Assembly: GCA_037954665.1 (NCBI GenBank)
Contig: JBBMOL010000245.1
Location: 62,001-126,000 of the forward strand
Direction: 5' to 3'
Origin: Laguncularia racemosa
Taxonomy: Eukaryota > Streptophyta > Magnoliopsida > Myrtales > Combretaceae
Length of the DNA stretch: 64,000 nt
Each line of letters starts with the position of its first letter. The first letter of the stretch is position 1. Of the stretch, positions 1-9,170 are shown in pieces. The notes below the pieces were generated by a model. The model worked only from the letters and a program-made list of their open reading frames with translations. It was not told the origin of the DNA and did no database searches. The position numbers were made by a program, and so were the translations under genes.

Positions 1-1435
1 CTCAGCATGACCGTATTGAGATCGTGTTGAAAAAAAAGAAAAAAATTTCAACATGACCTATCGTGTTGATGAATAGTAAACAGAGAGATACATGACCTCT
101 CAACATGACCATGTTGAAGACCATGTTAAAAAAAAAAAAATAGTGAATAGGGAGAGATACATGACTCAATGTTAGAAAAGAAAAAAAAATGACCTCTCAA
201 CATGACCATGTTGAAAAAAAAAGAAAGAATTGGCATAGTGAATAGAGAGAGGTACATGACCATATTGTGGCCATGTTAGAAAAAAAAAAAAAAAACCTCT
301 CAACATGACCATGTTGAGACCGTATAACAAAAAAAAATAAAATAAATTTATAAGGCCTTTGGCACGGTCGTGTGCCACCCGGCACTCAACTACATGGCTC
401 CCAACATGACCGTGTTGAGTTGAAATGTGACTAGTCTCCTTTTGATATTTATAGGAATACAATTTTAAAAGCAAATAATTTGAATCATGTATAGATTTGG
501 AAGAATTGTGAAGCTAGAAAGGTATAAGACAAACCAAGTATTAAGAGTCAGGTACGTGTATACCATGTTTATTGTTTGTGCTTGATAAATTAGATTTTGT
601 GTGTGAGTTTAATGATATTGTAAATGGACCGAATTGAGTGTGCATGTAATTGTGAATTGCTGGGTCCAAGAAACTGAGTGTGGGTTGGTGTTCTTGGAGT
701 AGCAACTCAGTATGTGACGTTGTCCTTAGTGGAGTTGTGTACTGAAATGATCTGGGTCTTATGTGGAAGGTTGTGTTGTGAAATGTTGTGATGTGGAAAA
801 TTGTGACATATATTGTGAAAGTTGTAGTGTAAGAACTCATGGACTCATAGATAATGGGGAGTACCCATTGTCATATTTATATATATTATTATTATGTATG
901 GTTGTGGAAGGTTAATGTGTGAGGACTCATAGATTTATGGATAGTGGGGAGTATCCATTGTCATATATATATATATATATATATATTTTTTTATGTATGG
1001 TTGTAGGAGGTGGATGTGTGGGGATTAATGGACTCATAGACAGTGGGGGGTACCTACTATCATATATATATTATCATTATGTATGATAAGAGACTTATGG
1101 ATAAAAGATTACCTTTGTCATATATATAATATATATATATGTATATATTGTTTGTGGATAGATTGTGAAAGGATGTTTAGGAATGTTATGTGTGAAGATG
1201 TTTTATGTTGTGATTGTGTATCGGCTAAAGACTGTGAAAGATAAATAAAATTGTAAATGAATATTATGGTGCATTTTGCATGTGTTATTGTTTCTAACAT
1301 GGCATATATGTATGTGTGTAGGTATGCATTGTATTGGGTGTTAGCTTACCCCTTGTGGAATTTTTTTTTTAGTTACAGATGCTACCAGAGAGATCGTAAG
1401 ATATGTTGAAAACTTGGGGAATCAGCTCAAGGTCA
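1..1435 (+). mobile_element. 5' LTR (left part, truncated by window) of large Ty3/gypsy chromodomain element
   Basis: This stretch aligns along its length with the 3' LTR at about 15500-16975: the same palindrome array, the same GTAATGGAG-type block, and the same T-tract followed by TTACAGATGC. It is the 5' LTR of the element whose 3' LTR ends at 17298. Roughly the first 600 bases of the LTR lie before the window. It is interrupted at 1436 by a nested element and resumes at 5747. The first 420 bases are an array of short inverted repeats of the type CAACATGACCATGTTGA separated by A-runs and GAGAGATACATGACC. Short open frames here (for example 541-840 on the minus strand) have no recognisable protein and are not counted as genes. 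Confidence 0.85.
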
Positions 1436-2243
1436 TGATAAGAACTACGCCAACGTGTGACGAAACCCAATACCAATACGTTCGGAATTGCTACCCAAGA
1501 TGCCAAACAATCGAGTGGAAACCGCGACTCGTTGCCTATAAGTGAGACAAGAATCTTGGTATATTATGTAGACGCCACAATCGGGATGAAAGACCGATTG
1601 ATAAGTCGGAATGAATGCTACAGAAGAAAATCCGATAAGTTCTAGAGTAGTTCTTTAAAGAACCAAGAGAGGAATTCTCTCAAAAGTGTTTTCAAACTTG
1701 TATGTTCTATATTCTATGTTCTAAACCCTAGGAGCTTTATATTAGGGTTTACAATTCGTAACAATAAAGGCCCAAAACAACATAACATCATTAAGTTGCG
1801 TAAAAAATAAACAAAACAATGACTTAAAGGCCGGCGGCCTTGGAGCCGTCGTTGGATATATACACGGCCATGTACTTCTAGACGTGTATCTTTCTGTGGA
1901 TATTCTTGACACCATACATGGCCGTGTCTTTGAACCGTGTATATGACCGTGTACGATTCTGTGTAACCTCCAGACTCCTATACGGTTGTGCCTTGTAAAG
2001 ACACGCCCTCTTCACCCCATATCCGGTATGACTTATACAAGAGCAAAGGCATTCCCATTGTTGTTCCAATCCATTCCAGCTTCATGATTGCTCCAATCCT
2101 TTCCGACTTCATGGACATCCTTTATCAACCCGTTAAATGCTTCCTTTAATCGTTTCGCTCGAGTTCTTATGATCGGTCCAAGTGGCACTTCAAGAGGATC
2201 CACATGTCATCTTTTGGCTTGACTCCCATCATGGATCTCATCA
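1436..2243 (-). repeat. 3' LTR of nested gypsy element
   Basis: This 808-bp LTR starts TGATAAGAAC and ends TCTCATCA, matching 4939-5741 almost throughout. It contains AAACCCTAGGAGC and TTAGGGTTT blocks around 1725-1750. At 1860-1985 there is a cluster of palindromic ACACGGCCATGT / ACCGTGTATATGACCGTGT motifs. Confidence 0.88.
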
Positions 2244-3774
2244 TTCCCCTCCTCTTGAAAAGGATTTGTCCTCAAATCATCGCCTGCATCAAAAGGACTC
2301 AGATCAGTAACATTAAACGTAGCACTTACTTGATACTCACCTGGTAAATCTATCTTGTATGCATTATCATTGATGCGCTCAAGAATTTGAAATGGTCTAT
2401 CGCCTCTAGGAAGTAGTTTAGATCGACGCTGCACAGGAAACCGCTCTTTGCACATGTGAACCCAAACCCAATCTCCAGGTTCAAAGACAGCTTTTCGACG
2501 ACCCTTATTGGCTTGTTTCACATACTGCTCTGTTCTTCACTCAATGTTTAGCCTTGCCTTCTCATGGATCTGTTTAACAAATTCTGCTTTCTTCTTGCCA
2601 TCTAGATTAACATACTCAGAAATAGGCAGAGGTGATAAATCTAAAGGAGTTAGTGGATTAAAACCATACACAATTTCAAAAGGAGTAAACTTAGTAGTAG
2701 AATGCATTGTGCGATTATAGGCAAATTCAACATGCGGCAAACAATCCTCCCAACTTTTAATGTTCTTTTTAATGACAGCCCTCAACAAAGTAGATAAAGT
2801 TCGATTTACTACCTCAGTTTGACCATCAGTCTGTGGATGACAAGTAGTAGAAAACAATAACTTAGTTCCTAACTTAGCCCACAAGGTCTTCCAGAAGTAG
2901 CTCAAGAACTTAGCATCTCTATTCGATACGATTGTTCTAGGCATACCATGTAATCTCACAACTTCCTTAAAGAACAAATTAGCAATATTGCAAGCGTCAT
3001 CTGTTTTGTGACAAGGAATGAAATGTGACATTTTAGAGAATCTATCTACGACTACAAAAATAGAATCTCGACCATGTCTAGACCCATGTAACTCATCTAA
3101 CATGTCATCTAAGCGAGGAATGGGATGACGATACTTTACTGTGATGTTGTTGATGGCGCGGTAGTCAACACACATTCTCCATGACCCATCCTTCTTAGGC
3201 ACCAAAATTGCAGGCACTGCACATGGACTCATGCTTTCTCTCACGTACCCCTTCTCCATTAATTCATTGACCTGCCTTTGGAGTCCTTTGTCTCCTTTGG
3301 ATTGCTCCTATAAGCTGGTTTGTTTGGAATTGATGCTCCGGGTATAAGGTCAATCCGGTGCTCAATACCACGAATAGGTGGTAATCCCTTTGGAATCTCC
3401 TCAGGGAAGACATCTTCAAAGTCCTGCACAATAGACACAACCACATTAGGCAAAGAGTTAAATAGTTCGTTAGTATTCAAACAAGTTTCCTTAAAAACCA
3501 GCAACAACATAGGTTGCTTCGTCACTAATGCTCGCCTCACTACACTCGCTTTTGCCACACAACTCTCCTTTTGCAAGGCTGCACTCTCCTTTTCACTCAG
3601 CACCAAAGTTGATCCCCCTTCAACTTGGTCTCTCACACTCTTTCTAGCCTTCCTCTCTTTTTCCTTTTGATATCGACTTTTGTGTTCCTTTTCTTTCTTG
3701 CTGTCTTTTTCTCTCTCACTCTCCCTCTGTTCTTCACTCACCTTATATTTTGCAAAAGACTGTTGTAGCTGCAA
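2207..3774 (-). pseudogene. Decayed gypsy pol: start of reverse transcriptase fused to integrase core
   Basis: Reading from 3774 downward there is a Lys/Glu-rich linker and then a segment resembling the pre-RT region (DVFPEEIPKGLPPIRGIEHRI). The RT finger region follows with motifs VPKKDGSWRMCVDYRAINN and PIPRLDDMLDELHGS, from 3259 down to about 3080. The frame then jumps directly into the integrase core (IFVVVDRFSKMSHFI, DAKFLSYFW, HPQTDGQTEVVNR), with its D, D and E region visible. It ends in the C-terminal integrase segment at 2521-2207 (GDWVWVH, DLSPF). RT palm including the YxDD box, RNase H and the HHCC zinc domain are absent. The frame breaks near 3259 and near 2530. It is a nonfunctional relic of a Ty3/gypsy polyprotein; the clade is not settled. 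Confidence 0.85.
2244..2256 (-). other. Polypurine tract of nested gypsy element
   Basis: On the minus strand this reads AAGAGGAGGGGAA immediately before the LTR terminal TGATGAG. That is the expected position of the plus-strand primer for reverse transcription. Confidence 0.75.
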
Positions 3775-3918
3775 CTAATCCTCATACACCTGTTTAGGTG
3801 TTAAGGGTTTAAGATTAAAGCTTTTCCCTTGGTGAACAAGCGTATACTTGTTAAAAAAGCCATCATGAACAACCTTCCTATCAAATTGCCATGGCCTCCC
3901 CAACAACACATGACACAC

Positions 3919-4491
3919 TTACATCGGCACTACATCGCATAGCACCTCATCCTCATACCTACCGATGCGAAAAGAAATCAAGGCTTGCTTACTTATCTTA
4001 GTCTCGCTACTATCATTCAGCCACTGCAATTTATATGGACTAGGGTGTTTAGTAGTCTTGAGTCCCAGCCTCTCGACAATAAAAGTACTCACCACATTAT
4101 TGCAACTTCCTCCATCAATGATCAAATTGCAAATATGATCACCTAGATAACATCTAGTACGAAAAATATTCTCTCTTTTCCTATCTCCTCTATCTTCCCA
4201 ATCCCTAGTTTCTCTATTCCTACCACTATAACCTCTATAACTCCCGATAGAAGGTTCATCAAATTCATTACCAGACATTCCATCTCCACCCCGTTGCACT
4301 CTCTTAGAACAACTCTCCCTCTTACGCCCTTGGAAGACGTTTTTAGATTGCTCTAGTCTTTTTTCCACCGTCTCATGAATTTGTTCCATGCCCTCCTGAA
4401 ACATCCTCTTCATCTCACCCCTCAACGCCTCAATCACTAACCTAGCATCAAACCTTCCCCTCTCACTTTCAGGAGAATGTTGCCTCGACAT
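3919..4491 (-). pseudogene. Gypsy gag N-terminal remnant fused to aspartic protease
   Basis: The reading frame starts at 4491 with a charged, coil-like gag N-terminus (MSRQHSPESERGRFDARL, then EALRGEMKRMFQEGMEQ). It passes through an Arg/Gly-rich segment and ends in a retropepsin-like segment: LIIDGGSCNNVVS carries the catalytic D-G-G/S triad variant, followed by PYKLQWLNDSSE and FRIGRYEDEVLCDVVPM. The central gag domain and the CCHC knuckle are missing. The frame lies just downstream of the primer-binding site and in the same direction as the pol remnant. The 3775-3918 gap between them is the decayed protease C-terminus. Confidence 0.8.
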
Positions 4492-4923
4492 AGTTCCTGC
4501 AGAAAAAAGATTAGTACTAATTAAGCCTCACGATACACTCCCTTACATGTTTAGCTCAAATGATGATATCACACAGTCACTCGTGTATTCTCACAAGCAA
4601 TAATGATATCAATTCGTCAATTCCTCTTCTCAATTCTCTTGGAACTAACCCAAACTATACCAATTCCCTTCCGTAAAATTCAACTCAAGGGCTCGAAATT
4701 TTCCTCTTTTTCTTTCAGATTTTTTTTTTTTGGTTGCCTTTGTTTGTTGCTCTTGATCACGTTCCTTCTTTTTTTTTTTTGTAACAAAATTAAATAGTAG
4801 GTACTACACTTTCAATAGACAACTAACACTATGAAATTGAATACGAACAATTGATATGAACGATTGGAGTTAGGGTTTTGATGTTACCTTTCTCAAACCG
4901 AACAAATGGTTTAACAAACCTAG

Positions 4924-4935
4924 GCTCTGATACCA
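4924..4935 (-). other. Primer-binding site (tRNA-iMet) of nested gypsy element
   Basis: The minus strand reads TGGTATCAGAGC, the usual complement of the plant initiator tRNA-Met 3' end. It lies 3 bases inside the 5' LTR boundary at 4939. It fixes the element's orientation as minus. Confidence 0.88.
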
Positions 4936-4938
4936 AAC

Positions 4939-5741
4939 TGATACGAACCATGCTAACGTGTGACGAAACCCAATACCAATACATTCGGAATTGCTACCCA
5001 AATGCCAAACAATCGAGTGGAAACCGCGACCCGTTGCCTAAAAGTGAGACAAGAACCTTGGTATATTATGTAGACGCCACAATCGGGATGAAAGACGATT
5101 GATAAGTGGGGACGAACGCCACGAAAGAAAATCCGATAAGTTCTAGAGTAGTTCTTTAAAGAACCAAGAGAGGAATTCTCTCAAAAGTTTTTCAAACTTG
5201 TATGTTATATATTCTATGTTCTAAACCCTAGGAGCTTTATATTAGGGTTTACAATTCGTAACAATAAAGGCCCAAAACGACATAATATCATTAAGTTGCG
5301 TAAAAATAACAAAATAATGACTTAAAGGCCGGCGGCCTTGGAGCCGGCGTTGGATATATACACGGTCGTGTACTTTTAGACGTGTATCTTTCTGTGGATA
5401 TTCTTGACAGCATGCACGGCCGTGCCTTTAAACCGTGTATATGACCGTGTTTGATTCTGTGTAACCTCCAGACTCCTACATGGCCATGCCTTGCAAAGAC
5501 ACGCCCTCTTCACCTCGTATCCGGTATGACTTGTACAAGAGCAAGGGCATTCCCATGGTTGTTCCAATCCATTCCAGCTTCATGATTGCTCAAATCCTTT
5601 CCGACTTCATGGACATCCTTTATCAACCCGTTAGGTGCTTCCTTTAATCGTTTCGCTCTAGTTCTTGTGATCGGTCCATGTGGCACTTCAAGAGGATCCA
5701 CATGCCATCTTCTGGCTTGACTCCCATCATGGATCTTATCA
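4939..5741 (-). repeat. 5' LTR of nested gypsy element
   Basis: This 803-bp LTR is a direct repeat of 1436-2243. Ends are TGATACGAACC and GATCTTATCA. It carries the palindrome cluster at about 5357-5480, including ACACGGTCGTGT and GCACGGCCGTGC cores. Small reading frames here are LTR sequence, not genes. Confidence 0.88.
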
Positions 5742-6065
5742 GTTCAGAACAATGAAGAGAATATAGAATACGTCTATTACAATGACTAGTAAATAAACTA
5801 AAGAAGAGCATGTTAGATTTTTATTTAATCATTTTGGGAATTTCTATTGTAAGTGAATGTTAATCACTTCTGCTGTTTAAATTAAGAAGATTGTTGATGA
5901 CTTATTGTTGAAGATGAGAAATTTCATTAATCTTTGTTATGCAGTAATGGATTTATGACTATAATCAAGAGCATTTGAAAAATAGTAGTGATCGAGCCTT
6001 TGCATGTCTTCAAGAAATGAGGACACATGGCGGGTCATAGTGTACCCGGGTTTTGAGGTATTACA
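5742..6065 (+). mobile_element. 5' LTR (right part) of large chromodomain gypsy element
   Basis: Collinear with 16980-17298 of the 3' LTR: AATGAAGAGAATATAGAA, then TCAAGAAATGAGGACA, and the terminal GAGGTATTACA. The LTR ends at 6065. Confidence 0.85.
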
Positions 6066-6186
6066 GCTTAGGCAGTATCAGAGCATAAGTTGATGATCCT
6101 TAGAACTTAGGTTTAGATCAAAATAATGTAAGTTTGTGATCTTCAAAGTTTAGGTTGATGAATTTATAAACTACCTAGGCTTGATG
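6066..6186 (+). mobile_element. Start of internal leader of large gypsy element
   Basis: Short untranslated stretch between the primer-binding site and the solo-LTR insertion. It continues at 11610 once the insertion (6187-11604) and one copy of TGATG are removed. No coding signal is seen. Confidence 0.6.
6071..6085 (+). other. Degenerate primer-binding site of large gypsy element
   Basis: GGCAGTATCAGAGCA lies 5 bases after the LTR end at 6065. It matches the initiator tRNA-Met complement (TGGTATCAGAGC) except at one position in the core. Confidence 0.65.
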
Positions 6187-6755
6187 TGTTAAGTCCTAAA
6201 AATTTCAAAAATCTATATGAAAATTTAAAGAAAATAAATAGAATAATAAATACTTCTAGGTCGGGGAAGCGAGAGGAACAATTTCGCAATATTAAAAACT
6301 TTGAGAAATATACGAACAAACATTACGAATATCTAAATGCATAAATATTATTATATTTTGTGATAATAATAGGTTTTAAAAATTTAAATAATTTGAAAAA
6401 TAAATTCGCTGAAACGTAATTTTTAAATAATATTAGATTAAATAATGAATTTAATTTAAATTATAGATCTAGAAACATTAAATAAAAATTTATAGTGAAT
6501 ATTTATAGTCGGGATAATTAGATTAGCTAGACATAAGCTTTCGTAATAAAATGGCAAAAATAAAAATTTAAAGATATTTTTGTACGCGAGCAAAATATTA
6601 AAATAGAGACATTTATGATATAAAATATAATCAAAATATAATATAATGTAAAATATATTCATAACTTAAAAATAATAATAATAATTTCAAAATCTACCGC
6701 ACGTCACATCAGTCCCATCCACTACGTCAAGCGGTAGTTGCAGCCGCCTACAGAC

Positions 6756-6912
6756 CAACCCTATCCCATCATCTTTCTTTTCCTTTCTTTTCTTCTTCCC
6801 TTTCTATCTGCCTTCTCTCCCTTCTTCTTTCTTTTTCTTTTTCTTCTTCTTTTCCTTTTAGCAGCACATCCTCTTCCTCCCTTTACTTTTTTCTTTTCTT
6901 CTTCTTCTTCCC
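6756..6912 (+). repeat. Polypyrimidine (CTT-rich) tract
   Basis: Nearly pure C/T sequence with TTTCTT and CTTCTTC units inside the long solo LTR. It probably belongs to the LTR promoter region. Reading frames here encode only low-complexity Phe/Leu/Ser runs and are not genes. Confidence 0.8.
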
Positions 6913-7009
6913 TTGGTCAACCTGTGTAGCCCCATCCCCTGTGCCCCATTACCTTTCCCTTCCTACCTTCATCTTCCCTCTCGTTTTCCCCCAAATCTCC
7001 CTTCCTTCT

Positions 7010-7470
7010 CTTCGAATGAATATGTCGTTGATGGTGACAATGATGATGACGAAGATGACTATAATGGCAATGACGGTGGCACCGATGATGCAATAATGGT
7101 GATAGCAACGACGAAGGCAACAATGAACAACTTGGAGAAAACAATGATGACCATGACGGCAGCAACAACAACGACAGCCACACGATGACAACAGCAGCAA
7201 AAGCAGAAGAAGAAGGGGAGTATGTGTGCATGTGCCTAAGGTGGAGGAGTTGCCCAGAGGAAACCATGTGGGTGCGTATGTGTGCGAGGGAGGAAGACAA
7301 CAACAACAACAATGACGATCCCACAGTAGTTGCAACAACAACCACAACGACAACAATGAACAGCAAAAATGGTAGCCTCAACTGCGATGACAACAATGAC
7401 CATAATGACCACAACCACAACAATGTCGACAACAACCATAGCAGCAATGACAACCACGATGACTATAGCA
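7010..7470 (+). repeat. Imperfect trinucleotide-rich region (ATG/GAC/CAA)
   Basis: The sequence has strong 3-base periodicity: GATGATGACGAAGATGAC, then ACAACAACAACAATGACG, then CAACAATGACCATAATG. All three frames on both strands stay partly open because of composition. The products are Asp/Thr/Asn-rich or Leu/Val-rich without any domain. I treat it as expanded microsatellite sequence within the solo LTR. Confidence 0.7.
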
Positions 7471-7499
7471 GCAACATAAGAAGGGGGAAAGGGGAGAAG

Positions 7500-9170
7500 G
7501 AGCAAGGTGTGTGGTGTGTGTGTGGGTGAAGAATGGTGTGTGAGGATGTGTGTGTGCGGGTGAAGGTGTTGTGTGTGTCAGGAAAGGAGAACAGCAACCA
7601 CCAACAACAACAGCAACAGCTGTGTTCCAGAGGAGAAAAGAAGAGGGGAAATGGGAGGAAGAGAAAGACATATATATGTATGTATACGAATGTATGTTGG
7701 GCAGTAAGGAAGAAGAGGAAATGGGCAAGTGAATCCAAGGGAGAAGAGAGAATTGCGTGAAGGATGGTGAACGTGTGTGCAAGTGTGTATGTGAAGTATA
7801 TGTGTGTGTGGTGGTGTGCGGGATGTATGAGTATACATGTATGTGTATATGTGATGATGTGTAGTATGTGCAAGGATGTGTGTGTATGTGTGAATGGGGG
7901 TGTGCAGTGTATGTGGATATAGGTGTATGTGGTGCTGTGTGGTGTGTATGTAAGTGTATGTGGTGGTGTGCAGAATGTAAGAGGATATATGTGTGCGTAT
8001 GTGTAGTGATACATGATGTGTGTAAGGATGTGTGAATATGTATGAGAAAGGAAGAGGCGAGTGTGTAGGTGTGTGAGTATGTATGTATGTGTAGATGATG
8101 GTGTATGGTGTGTGTGTGTGGGAATGAAAGTGTGTAATGTATGTGAAGATGGTGTATGTGACGGTGGGTGTGATGTATTTGGAGATGTGTGTATGTGTGG
8201 GTGATAGTGCAAGGTATGTAAGGATGTGTGTATGTGTTGGTAATGGTGTGTGGTGTGTGCAAGGGTATGCATATGTATACAAGAGTGTGTGTGGTGTGTG
8301 AGGGTGTGTGTATGTGTAAAGAAGGAGGAACCATGTGTGTGTAATGCTTGTGAGTATGTGCATATGCGCATGAAGTGGTGTAAGGTGTGTGGTATGTGTA
8401 TGTGGTGTATGCAAAGTGTGTGTATATGAGATGATATGCGGTGTGTGTGAGAGGAGTGTATACATATGGATGGTGGGTGGTAGGTGCGGTTTGTGTGTGT
8501 ATGTGTGGATGCTACATAGCATGTGAGGGTATGTATGTGTGGGATGTGTGGAGTATGTGTGTAGGTGTATGGAAAGTGTGAGGTGTGCGGTACTAGTGTG
8601 TATATGGATGGTGTATGGAGTATGTAGCATGTGTGTATATGTATGGAAGACGTGTGGTGAGTAGGTATGTATATATGTATAAGGAAAGAGTGGTATGTGG
8701 GGCTATGTATGTGCATATGTGAAATAGTGTATGGTGTATGGAAATGTGTGTGTGTAAATATGGAAGTTGAGGATGATATATGTGGGATATGTATGTATGA
8801 GTATAAGATGATGTGCAGAGTGTGAACATGTATGTGTGGGTATGGAAGGTGAATATAGTTTGTGCAGAGTATGTGGGTATGTGTGTATTGGTAGTGTAAC
8901 GTGTATGTGGAGTATGTGTGTAAATATATGAGATGACATGTGGTGTCGGTATGTATATGTGTGTAAGAGATGATGTATGGTGTAGGTATGTGAGTATGTA
9001 TATGGAAGGTATGTAATGTGTGTGGAGTATGAGGGTAAGTATGTATTGGTGGTGTGAGGTGTAAGTGGAGTATAAGCGTATGTGTATGTCGATGGTGTGG
9101 AATGTGTGTGGAGTATGTGTGTATGAGTGCACTAGTGGTGTGTGTGTGCATGTGGACTTGAGGAGAAAAG
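7500..9170 (+). repeat. GT/TATG-rich minisatellite-like array, about 1.7 kb
   Basis: The plus strand consists almost wholly of degenerate GTGTGTATG(T/A)GTG units with interspersed GGTGTGTGG and AGGATG. It has no fixed period but repeated sub-blocks such as GTGTATGTGTGG. The minus strand therefore gives long frames (up to 562 codons) made of His, Thr, Tyr, Ser and Pro. These are composition artefacts. The array is internal to the long solo LTR. Confidence 0.85.

Larger units (their letters stand above)
1436..5741 (-). mobile_element. Nested Ty3/gypsy element, deletion derivative, complete LTR to LTR
   Basis: The element is bounded by two near-identical direct repeats (1436-2243 and 4939-5741) beginning TGATA and ending TATCA or CATCA. 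It is flanked by GGTCA (1431-1435) and GTTCA (5742-5746), a 5-bp target duplication with one mismatch. Removing it restores continuity with the intact sibling LTR around 16970. Coding, primer-binding site and polypurine tract all read on the minus strand. The internal region is only about 2.7 kb against 4-5 kb for an autonomous gypsy element. The gag zinc finger, most of reverse transcriptase, RNase H and the integrase zinc-binding domain are missing, so it cannot move by itself. LTR similarity suggests it is younger than its host. Confidence 0.9.

Noticed and set aside
1..420. CRISPR-like array appearance of the regularly spaced palindromes
   Set aside because: Spacers are not unique, repeats are degenerate, and the sequence is a plant LTR shared with 15500-15980.
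541..840. Minus-strand 99-codon frame, with a related one at 16156-16449
   Set aside because: They lie at matching places in the two LTRs of one element but without a conserved protein or domain; low-complexity Thr/His sequence.
1720..1755. Telomere-like AAACCCTA/TTAGGGTTT motifs
   Set aside because: Only single units in inverted arrangement inside an LTR; no tandem array.
6913..7529. Asp- and Thr-rich plus-strand frames
   Set aside because: Trinucleotide repeat composition keeps all frames open; the region is internal to a solo LTR.
7463..9151. Long minus-strand reading frame of 562 codons, and overlapping frames of 350 and 318 codons
   Set aside because: They are composed of His/Thr/Tyr/Ser/Pro from a GT-rich array; several frames are open at once and no domain or codon bias is seen.
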